Positions 9,567 through 18,344 are shown, counted from the stretch's first letter. The stretch: DNA of 64,000 bases from CAYVRJ01 sp964453645 (GCA_964453645.1 CAYVRJ010000007.1:76900-140899); one strand, 5' to 3'. Numbers and translations are program-made. The notes: generated from the letters alone by a model not told the origin.

Positions 9567-10832
9567 CTACTTTATATACTTCCGATACATCTCGTCGGTT
9601 ACACCGGCATTGCGGATCATTTCACTGAAAAAAAGGCCGCTCTGCTTCACCGTGCGCTCCTGCGTCTCGTAATCGATGTGCACAAGACCAAACCGGGCAG
9701 AATTGCCCTCCAGCCACTCAAAGTTGTCGGTAAAACACCAGTGGTAATACCGCTCAACGGGTAACCCACTCTCAACTAATACCGCTATGTGATCGTATAT
9801 ATACTTGGCGCGAAAAGCATCTTGGTTGTCGCAGGTGCCGTTTTCCGTAATGTAAATGGATGCGCCGTACGCTTGGTACATCTCCTCACACACCTGGGCA
9901 ATACCCTGGGGGTAAATCTCCCAACCCAAATCGTTCTTGGCACAATCCTTGCGCACACCGTCCGCAAAGCGGGAAACGGTGCTTCGGGAATAGTAGTTGA
10001 TGCCGATAAAGTCGTAGTACTTGCCGGGTTTAATGCCCTCCACTTTTTTGATAGGCGAGGAAAAATGCCCCGTTAACATGGCCTTAGTGATGGCCGTTTG
10101 AAAGAATTTCTTCATGAGATTGGCACAAAAGACGTGATAGGGATTTTTTTGATTCTTAGGCTCAAAAACCCGCAAGTGCTGGGCAATGCTCACTTTCGTG
10201 TTCGAAAATCCCATGGCCTTGCGCTTGTCGTGGATGAGCTCGTATGCCCGAATGTGGCAAGCCGCTAAGTTGCCAAACACCCGCATGGCTAATCTAAAAT
10301 TCTTCTTACCCGGTGGAAATAAGCCGAAGAAATAGGAATTCGTCACGTATACGTTGGGTTCGTTGATGGTGATATATTCCGAAACAATGTCCCCCAGTTT
10401 GTCGATCACATGGGAAATAAAGTTTAAGAAGATGTCAACGCCCAAAGCCGTCTCAAACCCACCCATTTTTTCAAACCAAATGGGGTTGTTAAAGTGGTGT
10501 AGGGTGAGCAGGGGTTCAATGCCCTTGTCTTTTAATAGAAGGATTTCGTTTCGATAGTGTTTGATGGCACTCTCGTCAAATGTCTTTGCATCCGGCTGGA
10601 TGCGGCTCCACTCAATGCCAAAGCGATAGATTTGGATGTTCAAATCGGATAGGAGCTGCACATCCTCCTGCCAGTGGTTGAAGTGTTCGCAGGCAATGGA
10701 TGGATCGGAATGATCTTTGATCCTACCCTTTTTATACCAGCTATACCACACATTACCCGTGTTGCCCCCTCCTTCAATTTGAGTGGCAGCAGTGGCAACG
10801 CCAAGCGACATACGACTAACATTGAGTTTCAT
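9567..10832 (-). CDS. Beta-glucosidase, GH1
   Basis: A 421-residue single-domain (beta/alpha)8 glycosidase, slightly shorter than the usual 440-480. Acid/base Glu158 is in TINEP and nucleophile Glu330 in ITENG. The N-terminal SLGVATAATQIEG matches the family signature. The C-terminal WCFTDNFEWLEG region lacks a typical phosphate-binding Ser/Lys pair that I could identify, so plain beta-glucoside or beta-galactoside cleavage is more likely than 6-phospho-glycosidase activity. There is no PTS gene nearby. The start ATG follows GAGGTGAG. It is cytoplasmic. Confidence 0.9.
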   Translation of the reverse strand: MKLNVSRMSLGVATAATQIEGGGNTGNVWYSWYKKGRIKDHSDPSIACEHFNHWQEDVQLLSDLNIQIYRFGIEWSRIQPDAKTFDESAIKHYRNEILLLKDKGIEPLLTLHHFNNPIWFEKMGGFETALGVDIFLNFISHVIDKLGDIVSEYITINEPNVYVTNSYFFGLFPPGKKNFRLAMRVFGNLAACHIRAYELIHDKRKAMGFSNTKVSIAQHLRVFEPKNQKNPYHVFCANLMKKFFQTAITKAMLTGHFSSPIKKVEGIKPGKYYDFIGINYYSRSTVSRFADGVRKDCAKNDLGWEIYPQGIAQVCEEMYQAYGASIYITENGTCDNQDAFRAKYIYDHIAVLVESGLPVERYYHWCFTDNFEWLEGNSARFGLVHIDYETQERTVKQSGLFFSEMIRNAGVTDEMYRKYIK

Positions 10833-10844
10833 GGCTCACCTCAT

Positions 10845-11030
10845 TTAATTTTGAAACAATCCCCCAGTGAAAACTTTGAATGACTCTAATTCGCGAAAAC
10901 CAAATGGATTAAAAAGAATGATACCGGCAACAACCAAAAAAAGGGCAGCCAGTGTAATGAACAGTCCCAAACCCTTCCGCTTTCTATGTTTTTCGGAACG
11001 GGGGGGAAAAGAAGCTTCATTTGTGTTCAT
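10845..11030 (-). CDS. Small single-pass membrane protein (61 residues)
   Basis: Starts at ATG after AGGGG. The first 20 residues are charged and basic (KHRKRK) and are followed by one hydrophobic helix at about 21-41 (LGLFITLAALFLVVAGIILF). A short polar tail is predicted outside. It is the first gene of the glycoside operon and ends 12 bases before the GH1 start. I recognise no family. The role is unknown, but cotranscription suggests it accompanies sugar uptake or its regulation. Confidence 0.6.
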   Translation of the reverse strand: MNTNEASFPPRSEKHRKRKGLGLFITLAALFLVVAGIILFNPFGFRELESFKVFTGGLFQN

Positions 11031-11067
11031 GGTTTTGTCCCCTATACAAATAATATAATATAATGAA

Positions 11068-11096
11068 AGTATATAATATATTATTTATGAATACAA
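11068..11096 (-). promoter_or_regulatory. Candidate promoter of the glycoside operon
   Basis: On the minus strand, TTGTAT (11096-11091), a 17-base spacer and TATACT (11073-11068). The predicted start is about 30 bases ahead of the small membrane protein ATG. Confidence 0.5.
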
Positions 11097-11109
11097 TCAT
11101 TTTTTGATT

Positions 11110-11142
11110 TAAAAAATAAAAAAGTACAGTTTCCCGTACTTT
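11110..11142 (-). terminator. Rho-independent terminator of rpmB
   Basis: On the minus strand, AAAGTACgggaaactGTACTTT is followed directly by a run of T and A rich in T. It lies 18 bases after the rpmB stop codon. Confidence 0.75.
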
Positions 11143-11159
11143 CTAGTTGAGTGGCTTTT

Positions 11160-11351
11160 TTACACGCTGCGCACAACCGCACCCGAACGCAGGCAGCGGG
11201 TACACACGTACATTTTTTTGGGAGCACCCTCCACAACGGCAGTAACCCTGCGGACGTTGGGCGCCCATTTGCGCTTGGTCTTGCGGTGGGAGTGACTGAT
11301 CTGGTTGCCAGACATAATGCCCTTTTTGCACACTTCACAATACTTAGCCAT
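11160..11351 (-). CDS. rpmB: 50S ribosomal protein L28
   Basis: A 63-residue zinc-type L28 with two CxxC pairs (Cys5/Cys8 and Cys50/Cys53) and the HSHRKTKRKW core. It is a structural protein of the large subunit. It is transcribed alone, divergently from the S10 operon, with its own promoter and terminator. Confidence 0.96.
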   Translation of the reverse strand: MAKYCEVCKKGIMSGNQISHSHRKTKRKWAPNVRRVTAVVEGAPKKMYVCTRCLRSGAVVRSV

Positions 11352-11397
11352 GTTTATTACACACCTGCCTTTTTGCTAAAACATTGGAACGAGAAAT

Positions 11398-11426
11398 ATA
11401 GTAACACCTTTTTTTCACATTTGCAA
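11398..11426 (-). promoter_or_regulatory. Promoter of rpmB
   Basis: On the minus strand, TTGCAA (11426-11421), a 17-base spacer and TACTAT (11403-11398). The predicted start is about 40 bases upstream of the rpmB ATG. Confidence 0.6.
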
Positions 11427-11542
11427 GCATTTTTTCTAAATTAAAACGACAATTCGGCTATAAAGAATAATTCGGCTCAAAAGTACAATGACAAAATAAA
11501 AAGTTTTAATCGTAAGAAATGGGATAAATTTTAAAAAAAAGC

Positions 11543-11571
11543 TTGCATTGGCAGAGGATTGTGTGTATAAT
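11543..11571 (+). promoter_or_regulatory. Promoter of the S10-spc-alpha operon
   Basis: TTGCAT (11543-11548), a 17-base spacer and consensus TATAAT (11566-11571). This is the only strong plus-strand promoter seen ahead of rpsJ. Confidence 0.75.
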
Positions 11572-11577
11572 ATGCGT

Positions 11578-11787
11578 GTTGCGCTATTTTTGTGCAATTT
11601 TTAGCGGGAGGTTGCCGGACTCCACCGGGTAGTTTTCGCTAAAACTAAGAAAGTCCGCCAATCGGACGGCCATAATCACGCTTAAGGCTTTTGAAAAGCA
11701 GTGGAAACACTGTTTAAAAAATTAAGTATGACACACACGGCTAAGTGTGCAGAAGTGAAATGGCAACAAACAATAGGAGGATAGAAA
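11578..11787 (+). promoter_or_regulatory. Structured 5' leader of the S10 operon
   Basis: About 210 untranslated bases lie between the predicted transcription start and rpsJ. They contain several stem-loops: GTCCGccaatCGGAC (11654-11668), CAGTGgaaaCACTG near 11699-11712 and CACACggctaaGTGTG near 11733-11749. The early GGGAGGTTGCCGGACTCCACC stretch is like leaders I recall upstream of rpsJ in other Firmicutes. Such leaders are known or suspected to mediate ribosomal-protein autoregulation; which protein binds here is inference. Confidence 0.55.
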
Positions 11788-12096
11788 ATGGCAAGCCAAA
11801 AAATCAGGATTAAACTTAAGTCTTACGACCACAACTTAATCGACCAGTCGGCGTCAAGAATCGTGGATACGGCAAAGCGTACCGGAGCAAAGGTTTCAGG
11901 GCCAATACCCCTGCCAACAGACAAGGAAATCATCACCATCCTGCGCGCTCCCCACAAATATAAGGACAGCCGGGAGCAGTTCGAAATCAAAACCCACAAG
12001 CGCTTGATCGATATTTTAGAAGCGACGGCAAAAACCACCGATTCGCTCATGAGGTTAGACCTCCCAGCCGGTGTGGATATCGAAATTAAGCTGTAG
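11788..12096 (+). CDS. rpsJ: 30S ribosomal protein S10
   Basis: A 102-residue S10 (IRIKLKSYDHNLID at the N-terminus), also a NusB partner in antitermination in other bacteria. First gene of the cluster, starting at ATG after AGGAGG. The L3 gene follows closely. Confidence 0.98.
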   Translation: MASQKIRIKLKSYDHNLIDQSASRIVDTAKRTGAKVSGPIPLPTDKEIITILRAPHKYKDSREQFEIKTHKRLIDILEATAKTTDSLMRLDLPAGVDIEIKL

Positions 12097-12109
12097 GAGG
12101 TGTATGGAT

Positions 12110-12739
12110 ATGATAAAAGCGATATTAGGTAAAAAAATCGGCATGACGCAAATATTTGCAGAAGGCGGCAGAGTGATCCCCGTCACCGTTGTGGAAGCGG
12201 GCCCCTGCGTTGTCGTGCAGAAGAAACAAACAGAAACAGACGGTTACACCGCCATTAAAGTTGGCTTTGGGGAAACAAAGGCAAAGAGTGTTATCAAACC
12301 TGCCATGGGTGTGTTTAAAAAAGCAGGTGTGGATCCCAAGCGCCACTTAAAGGAATTTGTAGCAGCGGACATTTCCGAATATCAGATCGGCCAGGAATAC
12401 AAAGCCGATGTGTTTGAAACGGGAGATAAAGTGGACGTTTCGGGTATTTCCAAGGGAAAGGGATTCAAGGGCGTTATCGCAAGATGGGGCCAACACAGAG
12501 GTCCTATGACCCACGGTTCCAGATATCACCGCCGTCCCGGCTCCATGGGTGCTTGTTCCAGCCCTTCCAGAGTATTTAAGAACAAGCGTTTGCCCGGTCA
12601 CACCGGTGCTAGAAAGACCACCGTTCAGAATTTAGAGATCGTTCGTGTGGATGTGGATAAAAACGTTTTGCTGATCAAAGGTGCTGTTCCCGGTGCCAGA
12701 GGCGGTCTTGTGACCATCAAGCAGAGCGTGAAAGCGTAA
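12110..12739 (+). CDS. rplC: 50S ribosomal protein L3
   Basis: A 209-residue L3. Two ATG codons lie 6 bases apart, at 12104 and 12110. The second is chosen because it leaves a normal 9-base gap to GGAGG and gives the usual MIKAILGKKIGMTQIF start. The conserved glutamine-methylation loop region (WGQHRGPMTHGS) is present. Confidence 0.97.
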   Translation: MIKAILGKKIGMTQIFAEGGRVIPVTVVEAGPCVVVQKKQTETDGYTAIKVGFGETKAKSVIKPAMGVFKKAGVDPKRHLKEFVAADISEYQIGQEYKADVFETGDKVDVSGISKGKGFKGVIARWGQHRGPMTHGSRYHRRPGSMGACSSPSRVFKNKRLPGHTGARKTTVQNLEIVRVDVDKNVLLIKGAVPGARGGLVTIKQSVKA

Positions 12740-12753
12740 GAAGGAGGTTAACT

Positions 12754-13374
12754 ATGCCAAAGGTAGAACTATATAAAACCGACGGTACAAAGGCGGGAGA
12801 GAGCAAGGAATTGTCCGATGTAATCTTCGCCTGCGAAGTAAACAAAGTTGTGATGCACCAAGTTGTGGTTGCGCATTTAAACAACGCACGCCAAGGCACA
12901 CAGTGTGCACTCACCCGTGCAGAAGTGCGGGGAGGCGGCATTAAACCTTGGAGACAAAAGGGTACCGGCCGTGCCCGTCACGGCTCCATCCGTTCGCCCC
13001 AGTGGACGGGAGGCGGCGTGGTGTTTGCGCCAAAGCCCCGGAGTTACCGTCAGGACGTAAACAAGAAGGTTAGAAAGTTGGCTCTTCGCAGCGCACTTTC
13101 CTCTCAGTTTGAAAACTTAAAAGTTTTAAATAATTTAGAGATCGAAGCAAAGACAAAGGCTATGGCACAGGTTTTAAAGAACTTGGATGCAACGAAGAAA
13201 ACCTTAATCATTCTGGACAAAGTGGATGAAAACGCCATCCGTGCTGCAAAAAACATTCCCTTTGCTAAGACTGTGCAGGCAGATGCCCTTTGCACATACG
13301 ATGTGCTCAATTGCAGAGCCATCATCGCAACGGCTAAGGCCATCGATAAGATCGAGGAGGTATACGCAAAATGA
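12754..13374 (+). CDS. rplD: 50S ribosomal protein L4
   Basis: A 206-residue L4 with the conserved KPWRQKGTGRARHGS loop that lines the exit tunnel. Its last codons overlap the L23 start by 4 bases (ATGA). L4 is the repressor of S10 operons in several bacteria, so it could act on the leader upstream of rpsJ. Confidence 0.98.
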   Translation: MPKVELYKTDGTKAGESKELSDVIFACEVNKVVMHQVVVAHLNNARQGTQCALTRAEVRGGGIKPWRQKGTGRARHGSIRSPQWTGGGVVFAPKPRSYRQDVNKKVRKLALRSALSSQFENLKVLNNLEIEAKTKAMAQVLKNLDATKKTLIILDKVDENAIRAAKNIPFAKTVQADALCTYDVLNCRAIIATAKAIDKIEEVYAK

Positions 13375-13667
13375 GAACCCCCTATGACGTCATCAAAAAA
13401 CCGGTGCTCACCGAAAAAGTGTATGACACCATCAACGACAAGCGTTATGCGTTCGAGGTGGACATCAACGCAAATAAAACCGAAATTAAGCAAGCGGTGG
13501 AAGCAATTTTCAACGTGAAAGTTGAAAAAGTAAACACCCTGCGCACAATGGGAAAATTAAAGCGTCAAGGTATGTATATGGGCAGACGCCCCGAAGTGAA
13601 AAAAGCATATGTCATTCTCAAGAAGGATTCCAAACCCATCGAATTCTTCCAGGGCATGGCACAGTAA
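13371..13667 (+). CDS. rplW: 50S ribosomal protein L23
   Basis: A 98-residue L23 of usual length, sited at the tunnel exit where trigger factor and SRP dock. It overlaps L4 by 4 bases. Confidence 0.97.
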   Translation: MRTPYDVIKKPVLTEKVYDTINDKRYAFEVDINANKTEIKQAVEAIFNVKVEKVNTLRTMGKLKRQGMYMGRRPEVKKAYVILKKDSKPIEFFQGMAQ

Positions 13668-13682
13668 GGAGGAACCGAGAGT

Positions 13683-14516
13683 ATGGCAGTAAAAAAGTAT
13701 AACCCAACATCACCGGGCAGAAGGTTCATGTCGGTATCCACCTTCGAAGAGATCACATGCACCACTCCCGAGCGCTCCCTGTTGGAATCCAAGAAGCGCA
13801 CAGGCGGCCGTAACGTTGCCGGCAAGATCACCATTCGCCACAGAGGCGGCGGTGCACGGCAGAAGTACAGAGTCATCGACTTCAAGCGCAACAAGGACGG
13901 CGTGCCCGCAAAGGTTGCAACCATCGAGTACGATCCAAACAGAACCGCAAACATCGCCCTGCTCCACTATGTGGACGGCGAGAAGAGATATATCTTAGCT
14001 CCCTTTGGCTTAAAAGTTGGGGACACAGTCCTCTCCGGCCCGGGCGCAGATATTAAAACCGGCAACTGCTTGCCCATCGCCAACATCCCCGTAGGTACCA
14101 TGATCCACAACGTGGAACTGTTGCCCGGCAAAGGTGGCCAGTTGGTGAGAGCTGCGGGTAACGCTGCACAGCTCATGGCAAAGGAAGGCAAGTACGCCCA
14201 GGTGAGACTGCCCTCCGGCGAAGTGCGCATGATCCCCGTTGCAGCAAAGGCAACCATCGGTCAGGTTGGCAACTTAGACAACGAAAACGTGACCATCGGT
14301 AAAGCGGGCAGAAAGCGCCACATGGGCATTCGTCCAACGGTTCGTGGTTCCGTCATGAACCCCTGCGATCACCCCCACGGCGGTGGTGAGGGTAAATCCC
14401 CCATCGGCAGAAGCGGACCTGTTACCCCCTGGGGTAAACCCGCACTGGGTTACAAGACCCGTTCTAAGAAAAAGACTTCGGATAAGTTCATTGTGAAACG
14501 CCGGGGCGCGAAATAA
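13683..14516 (+). CDS. rplB: 50S ribosomal protein L2
   Basis: A 277-residue L2 with the C-terminal MNPCDHPHGGGEGKSP motif around the conserved His needed for peptidyl transferase function. The start follows AGGAGG by the usual spacing. Confidence 0.98.
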   Translation: MAVKKYNPTSPGRRFMSVSTFEEITCTTPERSLLESKKRTGGRNVAGKITIRHRGGGARQKYRVIDFKRNKDGVPAKVATIEYDPNRTANIALLHYVDGEKRYILAPFGLKVGDTVLSGPGADIKTGNCLPIANIPVGTMIHNVELLPGKGGQLVRAAGNAAQLMAKEGKYAQVRLPSGEVRMIPVAAKATIGQVGNLDNENVTIGKAGRKRHMGIRPTVRGSVMNPCDHPHGGGEGKSPIGRSGPVTPWGKPALGYKTRSKKKTSDKFIVKRRGAK

Positions 14517-14549
14517 TTGACAATTTTCAGATAAGGAGATTTAGTAAAT

Positions 14550-14828
14550 ATGTCAAGATCGGTTAAAAAAGGGCCGTTTATCAGTGAAAGACTGCTAAAG
14601 CGCATCGTTGCTTTAAACGAGCGCAACGAGAAAAAAGTCGTCACAACCTGGTCGAGAGCGTCAACCATTTTCCCCGAGATGGTGGGTCACACCATCGGCG
14701 TACACGACGGACGCAAGTTTGTGCCCGTATACGTCACCGAAGACATGGTTGGTCACAAACTGGGTGAATTCTCCCTCACTCGCACCTTTAGAGGACACGC
14801 GGGAGATAAATCCTCCAAGGGAAGGTAG
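14550..14828 (+). CDS. rpsS: 30S ribosomal protein S19
   Basis: A 92-residue S19, starting MSRSVKKGPF, with the conserved THKLGEFSLTRTF-like region (VGHKLGEFSLTRTF). It binds 16S rRNA together with S13. Confidence 0.97.
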   Translation: MSRSVKKGPFISERLLKRIVALNERNEKKVVTTWSRASTIFPEMVGHTIGVHDGRKFVPVYVTEDMVGHKLGEFSLTRTFRGHAGDKSSKGR

Positions 14829-14836
14829 GTTAGAAA

Positions 14837-15226
14837 ATGGCAACACGCATGAAAGAAAAAGCTGCAAAACGTGCAGAAAACAAAGATATGCGCCCTAAGG
14901 CACACTTAAAATATGCCCGCATTTCTTCTTCGAAAGTGGCAATTGTGCTGGATTTAATCCGGGGCAAGAGGGTTGCAGATGCAAAGGCAATACTCATGTC
15001 AACACCCAAAGCTGCATCTCCCTTAGTGGAAAAGCTGTTAAATTCGGCAATAGCGAACGCCGAGAACAACCAAGATTATGTGGCAGACGATCTGGTCGTC
15101 GCAGAGACGTTTGCAAACCAAGGCCCAACCCTCAAGCGCTTTATGCCAAGGGCACAAGGCCGTGCGACCCGCATCCGCAAGCGCACCAGCCACATAACCA
15201 TTATTCTCGACAAGGCTAAGAATTAG
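14837..15226 (+). CDS. rplV: 50S ribosomal protein L22
   Basis: A 129-residue L22 with the C-terminal beta-hairpin sequence PRAQGRATRIRKRTSHI that reaches into the exit tunnel, where macrolide-resistance changes arise in other species. It carries an N-terminal Lys/Arg-rich extension. Confidence 0.97.
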   Translation: MATRMKEKAAKRAENKDMRPKAHLKYARISSSKVAIVLDLIRGKRVADAKAILMSTPKAASPLVEKLLNSAIANAENNQDYVADDLVVAETFANQGPTLKRFMPRAQGRATRIRKRTSHITIILDKAKN

Positions 15227-15241
15227 GGAGGAAGAAAAAGC

Positions 15242-15940
15242 ATGGGTCAAAAAGTACATCCTCACGGACTGAGGGTAGGCGTTATCAAAGACTGGGATGC
15301 TCGCTGGATCGCTAAGAAAAAAGATTTTGCAGCGTACATCAAAGAAGACTACGACATCCGCAAGTTCTTAAAGAAAAAGCTCTACGCTGCTGGCGTCTCC
15401 AAGATCGAGATCGAGCGTGCAGCGAATAAAATAACGGTAAACATCTATGCAGGTCGCCCCGGTGTGATCATCGGCAAGGGCGGTGCAGGGGTGGATGCTG
15501 TGAAGGCAGAGCTGAACAAAATGATCGGCAAATCCGCAGCACTGAACATCATCGAAGTGAAGCGCCCCGATCTGGACGCTCAGTTGGTTGCAGAAAACAT
15601 CGCCTCTCAGCTGGAGAGAAGAATTTCCTTCAGAAGAGCCATGAAGCAATCCATCGGCCGTTCCATGAAGGCAGGTGCACTTGGAATTAAAACCATGTGC
15701 GCAGGACGTTTGGGCGGTGCAGAAATTGCACGCAGTGAACAATATCACGAGGGATCCATCCCCCTGCAAACCATTCGTGCCAACATCGACTACGGCGTGG
15801 CCGAAGCCCACACAACGTATGGACGCATCGGCGTAAAAGTTTGGATATACAAGGGTGAAATACTGGGTGATCCTCTGAAAGAAAAATACACGAGGGACGC
15901 AGAAGGAGGCAAAAAACATGTTAATGCCAAAAAGGGTTAA
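15242..15940 (+). CDS. rpsC: 30S ribosomal protein S3
   Basis: A 232-residue S3 with the type II KH domain (GRPGVIIGKGGAGVD) and the C-terminal domain. Its last 23 bases overlap the L16 start, whose ribosome-binding site lies inside this gene. Confidence 0.97.
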   Translation: MGQKVHPHGLRVGVIKDWDARWIAKKKDFAAYIKEDYDIRKFLKKKLYAAGVSKIEIERAANKITVNIYAGRPGVIIGKGGAGVDAVKAELNKMIGKSAALNIIEVKRPDLDAQLVAENIASQLERRISFRRAMKQSIGRSMKAGALGIKTMCAGRLGGAEIARSEQYHEGSIPLQTIRANIDYGVAEAHTTYGRIGVKVWIYKGEILGDPLKEKYTRDAEGGKKHVNAKKG

Positions 15941-16349
15941 ACGCAGAAGAGTGCACCGCGGCCGCATGACGGGCAAGGCGCTTTCCGGCAACTTCTTAGC
16001 ATACGGTGATTATGGCTTAGTGGCAATGTCTCCCTGTTGGATCACGTCCAACCAGATCGAAGCAGCCCGTATCGCCATGACCAGATATATCAAAAGAGGC
16101 GGTAAGGTTTGGATTAAAATCTTCCCCCACAAGCCCGTAACTGAAAAACCTGCTGAAACCCGCATGGGTTCGGGTAAAGGCTCCCCCGAGTATTGGGTGG
16201 CAGTTGTTAAGCCCGGCAGAGTATTGTTTGAAATTTCGGGTGTAAACGAAGAGACAGCCCGTGAGGCACTGCGCCTTGCAATGCACAAACTGCCTTGCAA
16301 GTGCAAATTTATGAAACGTGAAGAAATTAAAAGCGGGGGTGAGCAATAA
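15918..16349 (+). CDS. rplP: 50S ribosomal protein L16
   Basis: A 143-residue L16 starting MLMPKRVKRRRVHRG, 7-8 bases after AGGAGG. It overlaps the S3 gene by 23 bases and the L29 start by 1 base. L16 organises the A-site region of 23S rRNA. Confidence 0.97.
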   Translation: MLMPKRVKRRRVHRGRMTGKALSGNFLAYGDYGLVAMSPCWITSNQIEAARIAMTRYIKRGGKVWIKIFPHKPVTEKPAETRMGSGKGSPEYWVAVVKPGRVLFEISGVNEETAREALRLAMHKLPCKCKFMKREEIKSGGEQ

Positions 16350-16561
16350 TGAAAGCAAACAGCATTCGTGAGCTTACAGATGCCGAGCTGATAACGAAGC
16401 ACAAGGACTTAAAGGAAGAACTCTTCAATCTCCGCTTTCAGTTGGCCACCGGACAGCTTAGCAATCCCAAGGTCATTGTGGGAATTAAAAGAGATATCGC
16501 CCGTGTGAAGACGATCATGCGTCAACGGGAAATGGAGCAGAAGGAGGCGGCTAAATCATGA
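16349..16561 (+). CDS. rpmC: 50S ribosomal protein L29
   Basis: A 70-residue L29 with the conserved RFQLATGQLSNP core and the IARVKTI helix. It overlaps the S17 start by 4 bases. Confidence 0.96.
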   Translation: MKANSIRELTDAELITKHKDLKEELFNLRFQLATGQLSNPKVIVGIKRDIARVKTIMRQREMEQKEAAKS

Positions 16562-16821
16562 GCGAACAAACAAGAGGCTATCGTAAAACAAGAGTCGGCG
16601 TGGTTGTGAGCGATAAAATGGACAAGACCATAGTCGTCGCAATCAAAACGAAGGTGAAACACCCACTGTACGGCAAAACCGTCAATCGCACCAACAAGTT
16701 AAAGGCGCATGACGAAGAGAATCAAGCTAAAGTGGGCGATAAAGTAAAGATCATGGAGACGAGACCGCTTAGCCGTGAAAAGAGATGGCGGCTGTGCGAG
16801 ATCGTCGAAGTGGCGAAGTAG
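16558..16821 (+). CDS. rpsQ: 30S ribosomal protein S17
   Basis: An 87-residue S17 (OB fold) with GVVVSDKMDKTIVV and HPLYGKTV signatures. It is coupled to rpmC by an ATGA overlap. Confidence 0.97.
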   Translation: MSEQTRGYRKTRVGVVVSDKMDKTIVVAIKTKVKHPLYGKTVNRTNKLKAHDEENQAKVGDKVKIMETRPLSREKRWRLCEIVEVAK

Positions 16822-16834
16822 AGGAGGGACACAC

Positions 16835-17203
16835 ATGATTCAGCCAGAAACAAGGCTCAAGGTGGCAGACAACACCGGAGCAAAAGTGATACAGTGCATC
16901 AGGATTATGGGCGGTTCATATGTTCGCTCCGCCAATATTGGTGATGTGATCATCGCATCGGTGAAAACCGTAACTCCTGGCGGCGTCGTTAAAAAGAAGG
17001 ATGTTGTCAAGGCTGTTATCGTTCGCACGGTGAGTGGCGTGCGCCGCAACGACGGAAGTTATATCAAGTTTGACGAAAATGCTGCCGTCATCATCGACAA
17101 CAACAAACAGCCCAGGGGCACACGTATTTTCGGACCGGTAGCAAGAGAACTTCGTGAGAAGGACTATATGAAAATAGTCTCCCTTGCACCCGAAGTGCTC
17201 TAG
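16835..17203 (+). CDS. rplN: 50S ribosomal protein L14
   Basis: A 122-residue L14 starting MIQPETRLKVADNTGAK after GAGGAGGG. A longer in-frame opening upstream runs into rpsQ and is not needed. The signature GTRIFGPVARELR is present. Confidence 0.98.
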   Translation: MIQPETRLKVADNTGAKVIQCIRIMGGSYVRSANIGDVIIASVKTVTPGGVVKKKDVVKAVIVRTVSGVRRNDGSYIKFDENAAVIIDNNKQPRGTRIFGPVARELREKDYMKIVSLAPEVL

Positions 17204-17212
17204 GAGGATGCC

Positions 17213-17560
17213 ATGGATAAAATGAAAATCAAAAAAGGTGATAAAGTAAACGTCATTGCTGGCAACGGTGCCCACTCGGGTAAAGATGGCAAGCAACACT
17301 ACGAGGGTAAAGTACTCACCGCACTGCCCAAGGAAAGACGCGTAATCATTGAGGGTTACAACATGGTGACAAAACACCAAAAGCCAAGAGGTGCGGGAAA
17401 ACCTGCGGGTATCATCCACCAGGAAGCTGCGGTGCACGTCTCCAACGTGATGCTCATTTGCCCCAATTGCTCCAAACCTGCAAGAGTGGGTTACAAAGTC
17501 CTTGGGGACAACACTAAGGTTCGCTATTGCAAAAAGTGCAGCGAAACCATCGATAAGTAG
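17213..17560 (+). CDS. rplX: 50S ribosomal protein L24
   Basis: A 115-residue L24 with the N-terminal KOW motif (KKGDKVNVIAGNGAHSGKDG). The C-terminus carries CPNC...CKKC cysteine pairs. It is an assembly-initiator protein of the 50S subunit. Confidence 0.97.
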   Translation: MDKMKIKKGDKVNVIAGNGAHSGKDGKQHYEGKVLTALPKERRVIIEGYNMVTKHQKPRGAGKPAGIIHQEAAVHVSNVMLICPNCSKPARVGYKVLGDNTKVRYCKKCSETIDK

Positions 17561-17573
17561 GAGGGATTGAAAA

Positions 17574-18113
17574 ATGCCAAGACTCAAAGATAAATATAAA
17601 GCCGAGGTCGTCCCTGCCCTTATCAAAAAATTCGAATACAAAAACGTCATGCAGGTGCCCAAGCTTGAGAAAATCGTTCTCAACATGGGTATGGGTGACG
17701 TGAGGGATAACCCCAAGAGCTTAGATATTGCTGTGAAGATTTTAACGGACATTGCTGGGCAAAAGCCTGTTGTCACTGCCGCTAAGAAATCTGTTGCAAA
17801 CTTTAAGCTGCGTGAAGGCATGAAGGTTGGTGCAAAAGTAACCCTTCGGGGCGACAGAATGTACGAGTTTATGGATAAGCTTGTTAACGTTGCACTGCCC
17901 AGAGTGCGTGATTTTAGAGGACTGTCCGACAAATCCTTTGATGGCAGAGGAAACTATGCCATGGGTTTAAAGGAACAGTTGGTATTCCCCGAGGTCAACT
18001 ACGACGATATCGACAAAACCAGAGGTATGGATATCATCATGGTAACGACGGCAAAGACCGACGAAGAGAGCAGAGAATTGCTCCATTCGCTGGGAATGCC
18101 ATTTAAAGCGTAG
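17574..18113 (+). CDS. rplE: 50S ribosomal protein L5
   Basis: A 179-residue L5 of usual length, with VPKLEKIVLNMGMGD and YAMGLKEQLVFPE signatures. It binds 5S rRNA. Confidence 0.98.
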   Translation: MPRLKDKYKAEVVPALIKKFEYKNVMQVPKLEKIVLNMGMGDVRDNPKSLDIAVKILTDIAGQKPVVTAAKKSVANFKLREGMKVGAKVTLRGDRMYEFMDKLVNVALPRVRDFRGLSDKSFDGRGNYAMGLKEQLVFPEVNYDDIDKTRGMDIIMVTTAKTDEESRELLHSLGMPFKA

Positions 18114-18126
18114 GAGGAAATGCAAC

Positions 18127-18312
18127 GTGGCTAAGAAAAGTATGATCTTAAAGCAGCAGAGGGGCTCCAAGTTCTCAACAAGAAACTACACCCGCTGCAC
18201 CATTTGTGGCAGACCCCATGCAGTGTTGCGCAAATATGGCATTTGCAGAATTTGCTTTAGAGAACTCGCATACAAGGGCGAGATACCCGGCGTTCGCAAA
18301 GCCAGCTGGTAG
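18127..18312 (+). CDS. rpsN: 30S ribosomal protein S14, zinc type
   Basis: A 61-residue type Z S14 with CTICGRPHAVLRKYGICRIC supplying four zinc-binding cysteines. Starts at GTG after AGGAGG, a non-ATG start that fits the spacing. Confidence 0.97.
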   Translation: MAKKSMILKQQRGSKFSTRNYTRCTICGRPHAVLRKYGICRICFRELAYKGEIPGVRKASW

Positions 18313-18344
18313 AGCGGATAACAAGATTTAAGGAGGAAGAAACG

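Noticed and set aside
16916..17932. Minus-strand frame of 338 codons
   Set aside because: Antisense to rplN, rplX and rplE with no recognisable domain; a coding shadow.
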